NCBI GenBank assembly: GCA_905160935.1
Contig: CAJHZI010000208.1
Location: 1,379,501 to 1,443,500 of the forward strand
Direction of reading: 5' to 3'
DNA length: 64,000 nucleotides
From: Enchytraeus crypticus
Taxonomy: Eukaryota; Annelida; Clitellata; Enchytraeida; Enchytraeidae
Shown here: in pieces, positions 54,136-64,000 of the stretch
Layout of the letters: every line of letters begins with the position of its first letter
Numbering within the stretch: the stretch's first letter is position 1
The notes under the pieces: generated by a model
The model's database searches: none
Told to the model about the DNA's origin: nothing
The model's input: the letters and a program-made list of their open reading frames with translations, nothing else
Translations under genes and position numbers: made by a program

Positions 54136-57124
54136 TTAGTGCCCTGCCTACTGGCAGGTCCATGGTATATAACTAGTGAATGCTTAGAGGATTATGTTGA
54201 ATTATGCTCTGAAATTACTTCATTGTATAATGATAGTGATGCTGTTCAGCTATTAGTAGCAGGTGATTTCAATTGCCAAGTCATTTCTAGATTTTTTAAC
54301 TATTTACAAAGATTCAGTACTGATAATAACTTAATTAAATCCGATATAAGCAGACTCAGTAATGTTTATACATTTAGTAACATTGAAAATAACTGTTTTA
54401 GCTGGATTGATCATATTGTTTGTAGTCCTGGTTTAGGCAGCCCTGTGACATTCTATATGAGTACATATCATCTGATCATAAACCTCTTGTTGTTAAATTT
54501 AATGATCTGCTGTCATGTAGTGTTGATCGTACCTATTCACAACCATTAGATACTCAGTTCACTCTTGACTGGTCTAGAGCAGCTGGTTCAGATATTGTTA
54601 AATACCAATATGAACTAAATAGTGCTCTCAACAGTATTGACATTCCTACATGGTGTTTCAATGATAACAGTACTAATCAACTAGATGTTGAGAAGGCGAT
54701 TGATGATTACTATCATAGCATAATCTCTAGTATTTGTAATTCTTGTAACATGTGTATTCCTCATAAGTCTATTTCTACTAAGGAATCTTCAGTTCCAGGG
54801 TGGAATGATTATGTGAAGGATGAACACTCAATAGCTAGGCAAGCCTTTCTGGAATGGTTTTATCATGGTAAGCCTAGACATGGTCCAATTTTTTATGAAA
54901 TGAAGTCTGCTAGAGCTCAGTTTGAAATGGCTTTACGTTTTTGTAAACAGCATGAATCATCTCTTAGAGCTGATGCGTATGCTAGGGCTATATCAAATAA
55001 TAATTATTCTACTTTTTGGAAAGAGATATCTAAATCTAGCAATACTAAGGCAAGTAAATATGTAAATGTTATTGATGGTTGTATAGGTGACAAAGCAATA
55101 GTTGATCGATGGAGGATTTATTATAATGATTTATATAATTTCTGTGATTACAGTGCTGATAAGCAATCTTTTATTGAGCGTTTAAATAATGTTGAGATAA
55201 CTAAGGCTAAAACTGTTGAGTTTAGTATATCTGTTCAATGTATTCAGGACGTATGCTATGGTTTGAAAAAGATAGGAGTGCTGGTCCTGATGGCATCTGT
55301 AGTGAGGCTGTTTTGTACTCGTGTCGTAGTTTATTTGTGCACCTCAGCTTATTGTTTAATCTTTTTCTAAAATTTGGATATTTACCTGCTTCTATCATGC
55401 AATCGGTTATTGTCCCTTTAGTTAAAAACAGGTCAGGTGACTTATCAGATCTTAATAATTATAGGGCAATTGCAATCTCTAATGTGCTTTCTAAGATATT
55501 TGAATCCATTTTGGCTGAATCTTTGCATACTAATTCAATATATGATAATTATCAGTTTGGTTTTAAACAAGGACATTCTACAAGCCTTTGTACCAGTGTA
55601 CTGAAGCAAACGGTGGACTACTATAGAAATCATGGTAGTCATGTGTTCACTTGTTTTATAGATTTTTAGAAGGCATTTGACAGTGTTAACTATTGGAAAT
55701 TATTTATAAAACTACTGGATGACAATGTAAACTTTAAAATAATTAGCATTTTGGCATATTGGTATAGTCATCAAAATTGTCATATAAGGTGGCGTAATTC
55801 AATGTCGTCATCTTTCAGTATTGGTAATGGCACACGGCAGGGAAGTGTTCTCTCTCCATATTTATTTTCTAGATACATTAGAGATCTGTTAGGTTCACTT
55901 GTTTAATCTGGTATTGGTTGTAGAATTGGCAGGCAGATTATCAATATTTTTGCATATGCCGATGATATTGTCCTTATTACACCTTCATGAAGAGCTATGC
56001 AACTTTTAATTAACACTCTGTGCTCTAGTGCTTTGGATATTAATATGTCTTGCAATATTTCTAAAACTGTTGCTATGATTTTTGAACCTGGCGAGAGAAG
56101 ATTGACCTTAGACTATATCTTCCCTAATTTTAAACTAGGTAACGACGACATTAATTTTGTCTCTCAATTTAAATATTTAGGTCATTTGGTTGATAGTCGT
56201 TTATGTGATGATAATGACATTAATCGTGAAATAAGTAATACCTTTGTCCGCACTAACACGCTTTTAAGGCGATTTTTTAATTGCTCCTGTACAATTAAAA
56301 TTATTCTGTTTAAAACGTACTGTTTATGATTTTCCGATATTGCACTCTGGTCCAAGTTTAAAGTGTCTTCTTTAAATAAATGTCGTTCATGTTACAATAG
56401 ATGTGCCAAACGGTTCTTTGGTTTCAAAAGGCAGTATAGTTTATCCACCATGTTGCAGTTATATAACATTCCTAGTTTTGATACGATTATATATAACTCT
56501 AAATGTGTTAGTAAGTGTGAAAGTGCACTAATTAATTGTTTTAGGTTTTGATTTTTCCATTTTAGAACTGTAATATCTGATTTTACGAGTGTTAACATGA
56601 TTTTATGGGTGTGCTGTGTTGTGTGTCTTGTGTGCTTTGTGTGGGCTTTGCTGCCTGATTTCTAATTCTATATAAATAAAATAAATAACGCCTCCACTCT
56701 TCTCTGTCTTCCGCTTTCCTCTTTATTTCCACATATGAGTGGGTCTTTAAATCATCTAACATACCTAATCTCGGCCTGCCCCTGTCTATTTTTCCTTTCA
56801 TTCTACCTTCTATGACCTCTTTTAATAGACCTTCCTCCCTTAGAATGTGTCCTATTCAACTCTTTTTACTATTTCTTAATACATCTATCAACTATCTATC
56901 TATGGCAACTATATCCAGAACTTCCTCATATGTAGCATTTTGAGTCCAACTAATCCTCTCCATTCTTCTCCAAATCCACATTTCCAAAGCCTCCAGTTTC
57001 CTAATATATTCCTTCCTTAAGGTCCATGTTTCACAACCATACAATAGCGTGGTCCACACCAAAGTATTCACTATCTTTATCTTAGTGTCTTTCTTCAGAC
57101 TTTTTGTTAATAGTTTTTTCTATT

Positions 57125-57127
<3 letters not shown>
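54136..57127 (-). mobile_element. RTE/CR1-like LINE 3' end, split by another LINE
   Basis: 54,136-54,173 is the extreme 3' end on the minus strand (hairpin CTGCCTACTGGCAG on plus, then CCATGGTATATAAC). The same sequence resumes at 56,690 (GCCTCCACTCTTCTCTGTC) and runs to 57,127, where a TA run begins. In the uninterrupted copy at 26.7 kb the two pieces are contiguous. ATAAC occurs at both joins, as a target-site duplication would. Confidence 0.85.
54174..56684 (+). mobile_element. CR1/L2-group LINE, 5'-truncated, nested insertion
   Basis: About 2.5 kb of a non-LTR element that decodes, over broken frames, the C-terminal half of the endonuclease and most of the reverse transcriptase. Endonuclease: LLVAGDFNCQV, FSWIDHIVCSPG, and SDHKPLVVKF after a frame shift. 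RT: SAGPDGICSEAVL, LNNYRAIAISNVLSKIFE, YQFGFKQGHSTSL, KAFDSVNYWKLF, GTRQGSVLSPYLF and FAYADDIVL (55,949-55,975, active-site Asp pair). FKYLGHLVDSRL follows. In-frame stops and shifts (before KAFD, before the ADD box, after FKTYCL) make it inactive. The 3' end is a short AAAT-type tail at 56,672-56,684. Confidence 0.87.
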
Positions 57128-57171
<44 letters not shown>

Positions 57172-57173
<2 letters not shown>

Positions 57174-57825
57174 GTGTTGTAAAGAAGCATTCAGAAAAAT
57201 ACTTTAAGTAAAAGTAAATGGTTAGTAAAGTAAAAGTAAAAAGTACTCTAACAATATTTTACTTAAGTAAAATGTAAAAGTACTCTACAAAAAGTAGTAC
57301 TTTTAAGTAAAAAGTATAAGTAGCCTACTCTGAATTTTTTCAGAAAACAAATACCTTGATAGAAATGTTTTACACGTTATATTAGATTAAATTTTGCATT
57401 CACAATTAATTTAAATTAACATGGTTAACTCAGACTCCCTTTCAAGTGTCCTATTAAATACGTAACAGGTCCAATGTATTCATATTCATACTCAAATGCT
57501 ACCTTCACTTAGTTTAGCTTCTTAAAGGTATCCTACTCCACCGACTAACGAGATAATCCCTGCTCAAAAGGCTCTTAAGTTATTAAGTCATTATAATATC
57601 TCTATTTCTTTTCTATTGAATTTTCACGTTTTGTTTTAGTCACATTGTTAAATGCATATTGCTTTTATATTAGAAATTGTACAGGTGATCAGCTAGATGA
57701 AGTGTACTACGTTCTTACTGACGAGTGATTACCGTTTATTTGTATCTTGATTTTTCAACTTAGGCCTAGTTATATTTGTGTGTTGATTCACGATACAAAT
57801 TAATAAACACAGTTCTCTCTCTCTC

Positions 57826-57878
<53 letters not shown>

Positions 57879-58034
57879 TGCTCTTGCTCTCTCTACGTAT
57901 ATTTTTTTAAAGTTCTCCAGATCCTATTACTCAGCCTAGTAATCTCGGAGAAAGATAGTCATCAACAATCAATAATAGAACTATATATATATATATATAT
58001 TATATATATATATTATATATATATATAGATATAA

Positions 58035-58091
<57 letters not shown>

Positions 58092-58552
58092 CAAAATCGA
58101 CGTTATCCTCTGCTGAACAATCACAAATTGAATATTGCGCTAAACCTCAATGCCCAATTTATGAGCTCCCTAGCTAGACAACAAAGGCCAGAATAGATCA
58201 AAGACTTTGATTTATGTCACACACCTGATTTAGCGCAGTTACTGGCGCTAGCTAAAATACAGATATGATATCGGTGAATTTGTAGTAGTTTAATTTTTAT
58301 TCTCCTAGTATTACAAATGTTATTAACTAGTAACAAATTTGGCGACAGATATTCATAAAGTTTTCAAAAAGTAACGCGACTTTTTCACTTGAACGGCTGA
58401 AAGTAAAAGTAAAAAGTACTAGAAAATTTACTTCGTTACAAGTAAAAAGTACCCAGACAAATTAGGCACTTCGTTACAAGTAAAAGTATCGCTTGAATAC
58501 TTTTTACTTGTAACGAAGTATTTTTACTTCGTTACTTAACAAAACTGTATAT
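57172..58552. mobile_element. hAT-like non-autonomous element with AAGTA subterminal repeats
   Basis: The left end CAGTGTTGTAAAGAAGC matches the inverse of the right end (CAGTTTTGTTAAGTAACG). Both ends are packed with AAGTAAAAGTA/TTACTTGTAACG subterminal repeats, as in hAT transposons with CAGTGTTG-type ends. Inside are no coding frames, only AT-rich sequence, a CT run (57,815-57,880) and TA runs (57,985-58,090). Confidence 0.6.
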
Positions 58553-58937
58553 ACATGTATGTACATGTATATTTACATATAGGCCTACACATAAATACAT
58601 TAAATGGTAAATCCAGTAATAATGTTCGTAGTGTTTGGCGCAGAAATTGAATATTTACAGAGTTTTCATATGACAGAAACGATATCACTGAAATATAAAT
58701 GCATATGTTATATGCACTATGATGTTGAGAACTTGAAATTATACATATATAATTAATCTACTATTAATTATTATGGATATAATTTATGTCGCAATCAAGC
58801 ATTTGTGCTAGGTCAGCATTTGGTCAGGCAGTGGTCAAAGCTGCAGAGTAATTGAATCTGATTGGTCAGTTACCAAATGACCAAGCGTCACCCGTGGTAG
58901 AATCCTTGCATATTCTTGTAAGAGAGATTATTCGAGT

Positions 58938-59189
58938 TGTGGCGCCCGGACGAGCAAGTCCGCGCGGCGTAGGCCGAGGGCCGAAACCGGAGTCGAATCC
59001 AGATTATTGATATTTCAGGGTTCAGGGATTGTGTATTTAGATCTTACATCTAGTTTTAAGTTTTAGTGTTCGTAAATATTTAATTGTAGTGCTTTTTTAT
59101 TTAATATTAAATTGTGAGATGCTATTTAGAAATCTGTGCCTTGACTTCGATATTTCATCAGTAAGGATTAATCACAGAGATCCTCACAA
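58938..59189 (+). mobile_element. Possible solo LTR of an LTR retrotransposon
   Basis: A ~250-bp block starts TGTGGCGCCCGGACGAGC, unusually GC-rich for this window, then becomes AT-rich with ATTTAATATTAAATTG and ends GAGATCCTCACA, so the ends are TGTGG ... CACA. No clean 5-bp target duplication and no internal retrotransposon genes were seen. It may be a fragment or another repeat. Confidence 0.35.
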
Positions 59190-59954
59190 CTACTGCAAAT
59201 CGGAGTCCCACACACCTGGAGAAATACAATCTCTAGTGTACTAGAGCAAGCCAAGGCATTAAATTACAGTCACGGACCGAACAAACGTCCTATGCTGTGA
59301 TCCAACGGCGAGTTGCGAGACTAAAGGCAGCATCAGCGACGCGAGTTCCTTACAATGAAGCCTCTTCATCTGAACAGAAATAGTACAACACGCGCCTATA
59401 ATTGTTACTATGATAACTATACATAGGCTACCGCAACTTTTAGGTCAAGCCACTAACAGTGACAGCGTCCTAATAATTAATATAATTGATTACGATAATT
59501 AATCTGGTGAATGATAGTATCATATAGCTTATAGCCAGTGGAATTTGAATTTGCTATAAAGAAAGGCACAGTTTGTATAGACCAATAAATACAATTAGAT
59601 ACATTTAGAATAACATAAATATAGAACATATCATGTTTCAAGGACATGTAAACTGTTTTATTATCCATAACAGTTAAGTTCGGACTACTATGAAATAAAC
59701 CAAACGTATTATATTTCTAAGCTAACAACAACAGTAGTCAACCATCTCAGATTCTTTATCATTTCCAGGCTAAAGATTACAGTTAAGCTGGTTAGCACCA
59801 CATAAGCAATATTTTCTCAGGCCAAAGACTGCATCTGATAAATGCCTCTGCGATGGAATCAACTTGTTAATTAGTAAAGTGCACTTGTTGAACTTGAAAG
59901 CTTACGATCTATGAGGAGGAATTTGTTCCTTGAAACTGGCGCTAACATAACGGA

Positions 59955-60340
59955 TAGAAAGGTTACAGTGATCTCTGGAAAGTGAAGAGAAAGGTTACAG
60001 AGATCTCTGGAAAGTGAAGAGAAAGGTTACAGTGATCTCTGGAAAGTGAAGAGAAAGGTTACAGTGATCTCTTCAGAGTGAAGAGAAAGGTTACAGTGAT
60101 CTCTTCAAAGTGAAGAGAAAGGTTACAGTGATCTCTTCAAAGTGAAGAGAAAGGTTACAGTGATCTCTTCAAAGTGAAGAGAAAGGTTACAGTGATCTCT
60201 TCAGAGTGAAGAGAAAGGTTACAGTGATCTCTACACAATTAACGGAATGAAAGGTTATAATGATCTCTGCAAAGTGAAGAGAAAGGTTACAGTGATCTCT
60301 GCAAAGTGAAGAGAAAAGTTACAGTGATCTATATAGAACG
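59955..60340. repeat. ~33-bp minisatellite, about 12 copies
   Basis: Units like GAGAAAGGTTACAGTGATCT followed by CTGGAAAGTGAA, alternating between GGAAAGTG, TCAAAGTG and TCAGAGTG variants in blocks, which shows how the array grew. Confidence 0.93.
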
Positions 60341-60554
60341 AGAAATATGTTACATTACGTAATAGTTATGCATGTACAGTAGTACAGCTTTGCGTAGGCT
60401 TTGTGATAGGGTTAACTTGTAGGACTCTATTGATTTCTTTATTGTTGTGTGAAAGGAAATTATGAATTTATGAGTAAGAGCTAAGCAGACAAAAAATGAT
60501 AACAGACGAGTCATTTTGTATAACACAAGAGTGTAAGAACTAGTGTCAGAACGA

Positions 60555-60572
60555 GAGGGGGGGGGGGGGGGA

Positions 60573-60610
<38 letters not shown>

Positions 60611-60744
60611 AGAGAGAGTTTAACTTGTATGACCCAGTATCTAATTGTTTATTTTTGCAAGAAATGAATCAATGAGGATATTGGCAGACAAAAAGACTAC
60701 AGACGTCAGACGAGTCATTTTGTAGCACACAAAAGGGTAAGAAC

Positions 60745-60808
<64 letters not shown>

Positions 60809-60830
60809 TAGAGATAGAAAGAGAGCTAAG
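60555..60830. repeat. (G)n and (AG)n tracts with a duplicated flank
   Basis: A 13-bp G run and AG-rich tracts at 60,575-60,620 and 60,745-60,825. The segment CAGACGAGTCATTTTGTA occurs before both tracts, so the unit of about 190 bp was duplicated. Confidence 0.75.
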
Positions 60831-61394
60831 GTGCAGCACAGCAGACTACCCAGATAATATGCTTATGCCTAAATGTTTAAAGAATAAATTCCCGTAAAGT
60901 ACATCAGCAAATATGTTATGACTAAGTTATATGTCTTATGTAATGTCAACAATCAATCAATTACCAGTAATGAAGTAATACAGTATATTTGGTTGATTGG
61001 TTTCAAGTAGATCGTTTATCTCTTAGCATAACAAAAAGTTGTTTTATCTTATTTGTTAAAAATAGTTTAATACCCCTTGGTTCCGACGATTTTTCAGTTG
61101 GATCTTCACTTTATGATATAATATGTATACAGCATAAGTCATAAGTGAAGTTTACTAATTTTCTTTGGGTGTTTTTAACTGACCAAAATTTCACTTGATA
61201 GTGACATAATTCATTTGTACTACTCAGTTTCAAAAGCGGTATATTTACAAAATCGTTATAATTCTTGCCAAATCCAGCCCCAATTAACTTAATGTGACTT
61301 AAGCTTATCCATTGCTAGAGACGGTCCGGCTATGTATTGAGCATTAAGCTGTCAACAGTTGAATGCGATATATATTCAGTAGTATAGCCAGTAC

Positions 61395-61405
61395 AATTGG
61401 AATCC

Positions 61406-61440
<35 letters not shown>

Positions 61441-62030
61441 TTCTCTTGAATTCCCGTTTAACTGCGCTAATCCCAGACGGCGGGATTGGCGCACTTTGTG
61501 TAGTCGCGCGTGAGTTATCGAAGTTAAGCTGCATCGACCTCGGTTAGTACTTTGTGGGTGACCACCTTGGAAGACCGAGTGTTGGTAAAAGCTTAGGAAG
61601 GAAAAAATCCCAAGGTGATGGAAGGTTATTCTTAAATCCGCGCCGGCTGCAACTGATGCGCCATCAAAAGGCAACGATTACTAATAACCATGGAGAGGAA
61701 GGAGGAAATGGGTCTTAAACAAGCATCTGTGCTTCCTGACCCAGTGTGCCGTTATGTTATGTTTTATGTAACTAGGGTCGGGATACGAATAGTCTGTCTC
61801 AAATTCTCTTTGTCCTACATCATCCCGTCAGTCAATCACTTATAGGAGACTTTTCCATTCGTTTAAATTTTTGTAGCAATTTCTGGAGCCTAGCAGCTCA
61901 CCAACCGAATGCCCTTTCAGATGTTGGTATGGATCTTAGTGCTTTAGTCACCTTCTACTACACGTGCAGTCACCAGTTGGTCAACTCTTCAAACAACCCG
62001 GACACAACACGGGGAACAATTGGAGTAAGT
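61395..62030 (-). mobile_element. SINE-A interrupted by a 5S-derived SINE
   Basis: The (CAT)n tail (61,408-61,440) and GTTTAACT are followed by a ~310-bp insertion; SINE-A resumes at about 61,770 with AACTAGGGTCGGGATACGAA and runs to CCGGACACAACACGGGGA at about 62,025. Confidence 0.85.
61460..61770 (+). mobile_element. 5S-rRNA-derived SINE (SINE3-like), nested
   Basis: 61,478-61,605 resembles 5S rRNA: TATCGAAGTTAAGCTGCATC (A box region), GGTTAGTACTTTGTGGGTGA (C box region) and GACCGAGTGTTGGTAAAAGC at the 3' end. An unrelated body and a TTATGTTATGTTTTATG tail follow. It sits inside SINE-A; TAACT occurs at both junctions. Confidence 0.75.
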
Positions 62031-62073
62031 ACATATAAATAAATATAAATTAAAATTTCAAGGATTGCAGTCT

Positions 62074-62079
62074 TTTATT
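62074..62079 (-). terminator. Possible DDX46 poly(A) signal (AATAAA)
   Basis: Minus-strand AATAAA about 375 nt beyond the DDX46 stop. The motif is common in AT-rich DNA. Confidence 0.3.
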
Positions 62080-62454
62080 TAAAGTTAAAGAATAATTTTA
62101 CACTCCAAATCACAAAACAATTCCCCATTAAACAAAGTTGTCTGTCAAGTAGTTTACAAATGCACCAGTGTTTTGTTATGGTTCAATTTGTTAGTTATTA
62201 ATGAGTTAATGCTGTAAATTTACTACTCAAACCTAGATTCGATTCACATCGCTTACACGATGAACGTATTGATTTTGCTATAATTCCCTGTAGATCAACT
62301 TTACTTTTTAAGTTTTTATACTATTATATTATATATTATAGAGTCTTGTATTGGTGTTGTTGTTACTATTACTATTATTATCATCATTATTATTATTACT
62401 ATTATTATTAATATTATTATTATTATATGTGCAAGCCATAGTTCACAGTTCTTC

Positions 62455-63626
62455 TCATGTTACTTTGTAGCGATTCTTCATGATCGGCTGGTAGCTGTTT
62501 TGCTGTAAACACAAACAAATATTTTGCAGAATTAAAATCAGACAAATCCAAAGAATATCAATAAAAGTTAGAATAAAATTGAAAGAATAGCATTAACATA
62601 GAGCATGTTAATAAAAAAAACAAAAATTTCATTACCACACATAAAATAAACAGAGTCGTTGGAGCTGTTTGGTTCAATAATAATAAAAAATAGTAAAAAT
62701 TCAGCAAAGATTTCAGATTTCACTTTAAATGTATTTAAACAGAGTAAAAGTAAAACGTAAAAAGTAGCATAGTGATCGGTATAGAGGAGTAGGCCCCAAT
62801 GCCTGCACATTCAGGATTCATTCACAAAATTGTACACAGTTGGTAGCTATCACAGAACTGTATCAGTTAAGAATGACTCACGTACAGATATAAAAAAGTA
62901 CAAACACACAACAGACATATATAAGTATAAACACACTACAGACATAAGGAAGTACAAACACCCAACAGACATATGAAAGTACAAACACGCTACAGACATA
63001 TGGAAGTAAAAAAGCACTACAGACATATACAAGACAAACACGCTACAGACATATACAAGTACAAACACACTACAGATATAAGAAGATACAAACACACTAC
63101 AGACATATACAAGTACAAACACACTACAGACATATACAAGTACAAACACACTACAGATATAAGAAGATACAAACACACTACAGACATATACAAGTACAAA
63201 AATACACAGCTGACATGAGAAGATACAAATAACTCATCCATTTAAACTTTCATTAAAAAACAAAACATACAAATAAAATGACACATCATTTTGTGTCATT
63301 GGGGTTCAAATCCTGAGCTACCCGTCACTGACATCGCTTTCGAGTGAGGAAACTGACGTTAACCTTAGCTTTACCTGCTTTTACATAAAAGCAGAAACAC
63401 ACTACAGATATATAAACAGAAAGTTTACACTTACGAGTCTCACTAGTTCCTCCTTGATGAGTCGTATCACTTCTGTCTTTGCTTTCTGCACGGCTAATTC
63501 CGTGGTGGCCTCTATACCAAGATAAAGTTTTCTCTCGCCATCTTTAGGCTCTTTGTTGGGGGGATAGTAGGTGCCTCGTACAGTGATTCCTGCTTCTGAA
63601 TACTCGCATATAGTTGTCAGAGCTTC
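62455..63626 (-). CDS. DDX46: DDX46 (Prp5-type DEAD-box RNA helicase), last two coding exons
   Basis: DDX46/Prp5 is an ATP-dependent RNA helicase that helps the U2 snRNP engage the branch site during spliceosome assembly. Only the C-terminal 79 codons are in the window. Exon 63435-63626 (64 codons, phase 0 both ends) reads EYSEAGITVRGTYYPPNKEP, then ERKLYLGIEATTELAVQKAK and RLIKEELVRL, nearly identical to the vertebrate C-terminal KH-like region (EYSEAGITIRGTYYPPGKQP; ERKIYLAIESANELAVQKAK). The last exon, 62455-62502, reads QNSYQPIMKNRYKVT then TGA, matching QNSYQPTNKGRYKVL. The helicase core lies beyond the right edge. The intron between carries a minisatellite and a tRNA-SINE. Confidence 0.95.
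62885..63230. repeat. ~27-bp minisatellite in the last DDX46 intron, about 13 copies
   Basis: Units ACAAACACACTACAGACATA plus TACAAGT alternate with an AGAAGAT variant in a repeating two-unit pattern. Misleading open frames arise on both strands. Confidence 0.93.
63291..63390 (+). mobile_element. tRNA-derived SINE, 3' part
   Basis: Starts at the B-box-like GGGGTTCAAATCCTGAGC and runs through CACTGACATCGCTTTCGAGT and GACGTTAACCTTAGC. It ends about 45 bp from the DDX46 exon donor. Confidence 0.8.
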
Positions 63627-64000
63627 CTGTTATACACGACAATCAAACAAAGCAAGGCATTGCAATTTGATCTTTAAATAAATCTGACAGAGCTTAAATA
63701 ATGTTAAGCTGATAATTAATTATAATAAGCTGATATTAATCTGATAATTACGAGTCAGCACCTTTGTTTGGAACTAGTTGTGAAAGATACCGGTTTACTT
63801 TGATAGAACCTAGGAAAATTAGCAGTTTGAATGATGGACACAGAAAAAAGCAAAACACATCGATTCGAACGATACATACACACACAAACAAGCACACATA
63901 AATATCTTGAGTTTGAAGAATACATAGAGGCTAGCAAACACAAACAAGCACACATACACATCTTGAGTTTGAAGAATACATACAGGCTAGCAAGCACAAG
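63627..64000. other. DDX46 intron, right edge
   Basis: AT-rich intron with an imperfect ~75-bp direct repeat at the end (AACAAGCACACATAAATATC and AACAAGCACACATACACATC, each before TTGAGTTTGAAGAATACAT). No exon seen. Confidence 0.6.

Larger units (their letters stand above)
53117..62454. other. Repeat-dominated spacer between the esterase and DDX46
   Basis: No host gene was found. Contents: TA run (54,020-54,130), nested LINEs (54,136-57,127), TA run (57,127-57,170), hAT-like element (57,172-58,552), possible solo LTR (58,938-59,189), minisatellite (59,955-60,340), AG-rich tracts (60,570-60,830), and SINE-A with an inserted 5S-derived SINE (61,395-62,030). The stretches 53,120-54,000 and 60,830-61,320 show nothing recognisable. 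Confidence 0.65.

Noticed and set aside
58938-58960. Retroviral-type primer binding site (TGGCGCCCGGAC)
   Set aside because: It resembles one, but no gag/pol sequence or second LTR is present nearby. Kept only as a low-confidence solo LTR.
61478-61605. Functional 5S rRNA gene
   Set aside because: The 5' third is diverged, an unrelated body follows, there is no T-run terminator at the 5S end, and it is nested in a SINE.
62850-63241. Cys/Val/Tyr-rich and His/Lys/Thr-rich repeat frames
   Set aside because: Both are translations of the 27-bp minisatellite in the last DDX46 intron.

Overview
This window is nuclear DNA from an invertebrate animal. It has AT-rich introns and spacers, four protein-coding loci split into short exons with GT-AG junctions, and a dense load of SINEs, LINE fragments, mariner-type elements, TA/CT microsatellites and tandem repeats. 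I cannot name the species. The repeats (5S-rRNA-derived and tRNA-derived SINEs, long TA and CT runs) would fit a lophotrochozoan, but that is a weak inference.

Layout. (1) 1-604, minus: 5' part of an unrecognised, probably secreted protein that runs off the left edge. (2) 605-9,500: repeat-rich spacer holding a near-perfect 0.83-kb palindrome (about 4,593-5,425), a mariner with very long terminal inverted repeats (5,622-6,607) and an array of TGACGTCA octamers (9,240-9,530). (3) 9,991-33,081, minus: a CNKSR-family scaffold gene. I rebuilt 18 exons covering SAM, CRIC, PDZ, a long disordered exon with three in-frame minisatellites, a PH domain spread over four exons, and the conserved CNK C-terminal region. 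(4) 34,859-39,418, plus: TMEM248, all six coding exons, 324 aa, divergent from CNKSR across a 1.8-kb gap. (5) 39,419-45,651: repeat spacer with a 30-bp minisatellite, a recent segmental duplication and a second mariner. (6) 45,652-53,116, minus: a type-B carboxylesterase/cholinesterase-like gene, ten exons, 553 aa, with a complete catalytic triad, one GC-AG intron and two tandemly copied 5' splice sites. (7) 53,117-62,454: spacer with a CR1/L2-group LINE nested in another LINE, a hAT-like element, a possible solo LTR, minisatellites and a 5S-derived SINE nested in another SINE. (8) 62,455-63,626, minus: the last two coding exons of DDX46 (Prp5).

The four loci show no common pathway (Ras/MAPK scaffolding, a membrane protein, an esterase, a splicing helicase); this looks like ordinary animal gene order. 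The unusual content lies in the repeats and in how they meet gene structure: SINE tails touching splice sites, duplicated donors, coding minisatellites, and LINE/SINE families that share a 3' hairpin. Exon ends were placed by hand from splice consensus, phase continuity and remembered family sequence, without alignment or transcript support.
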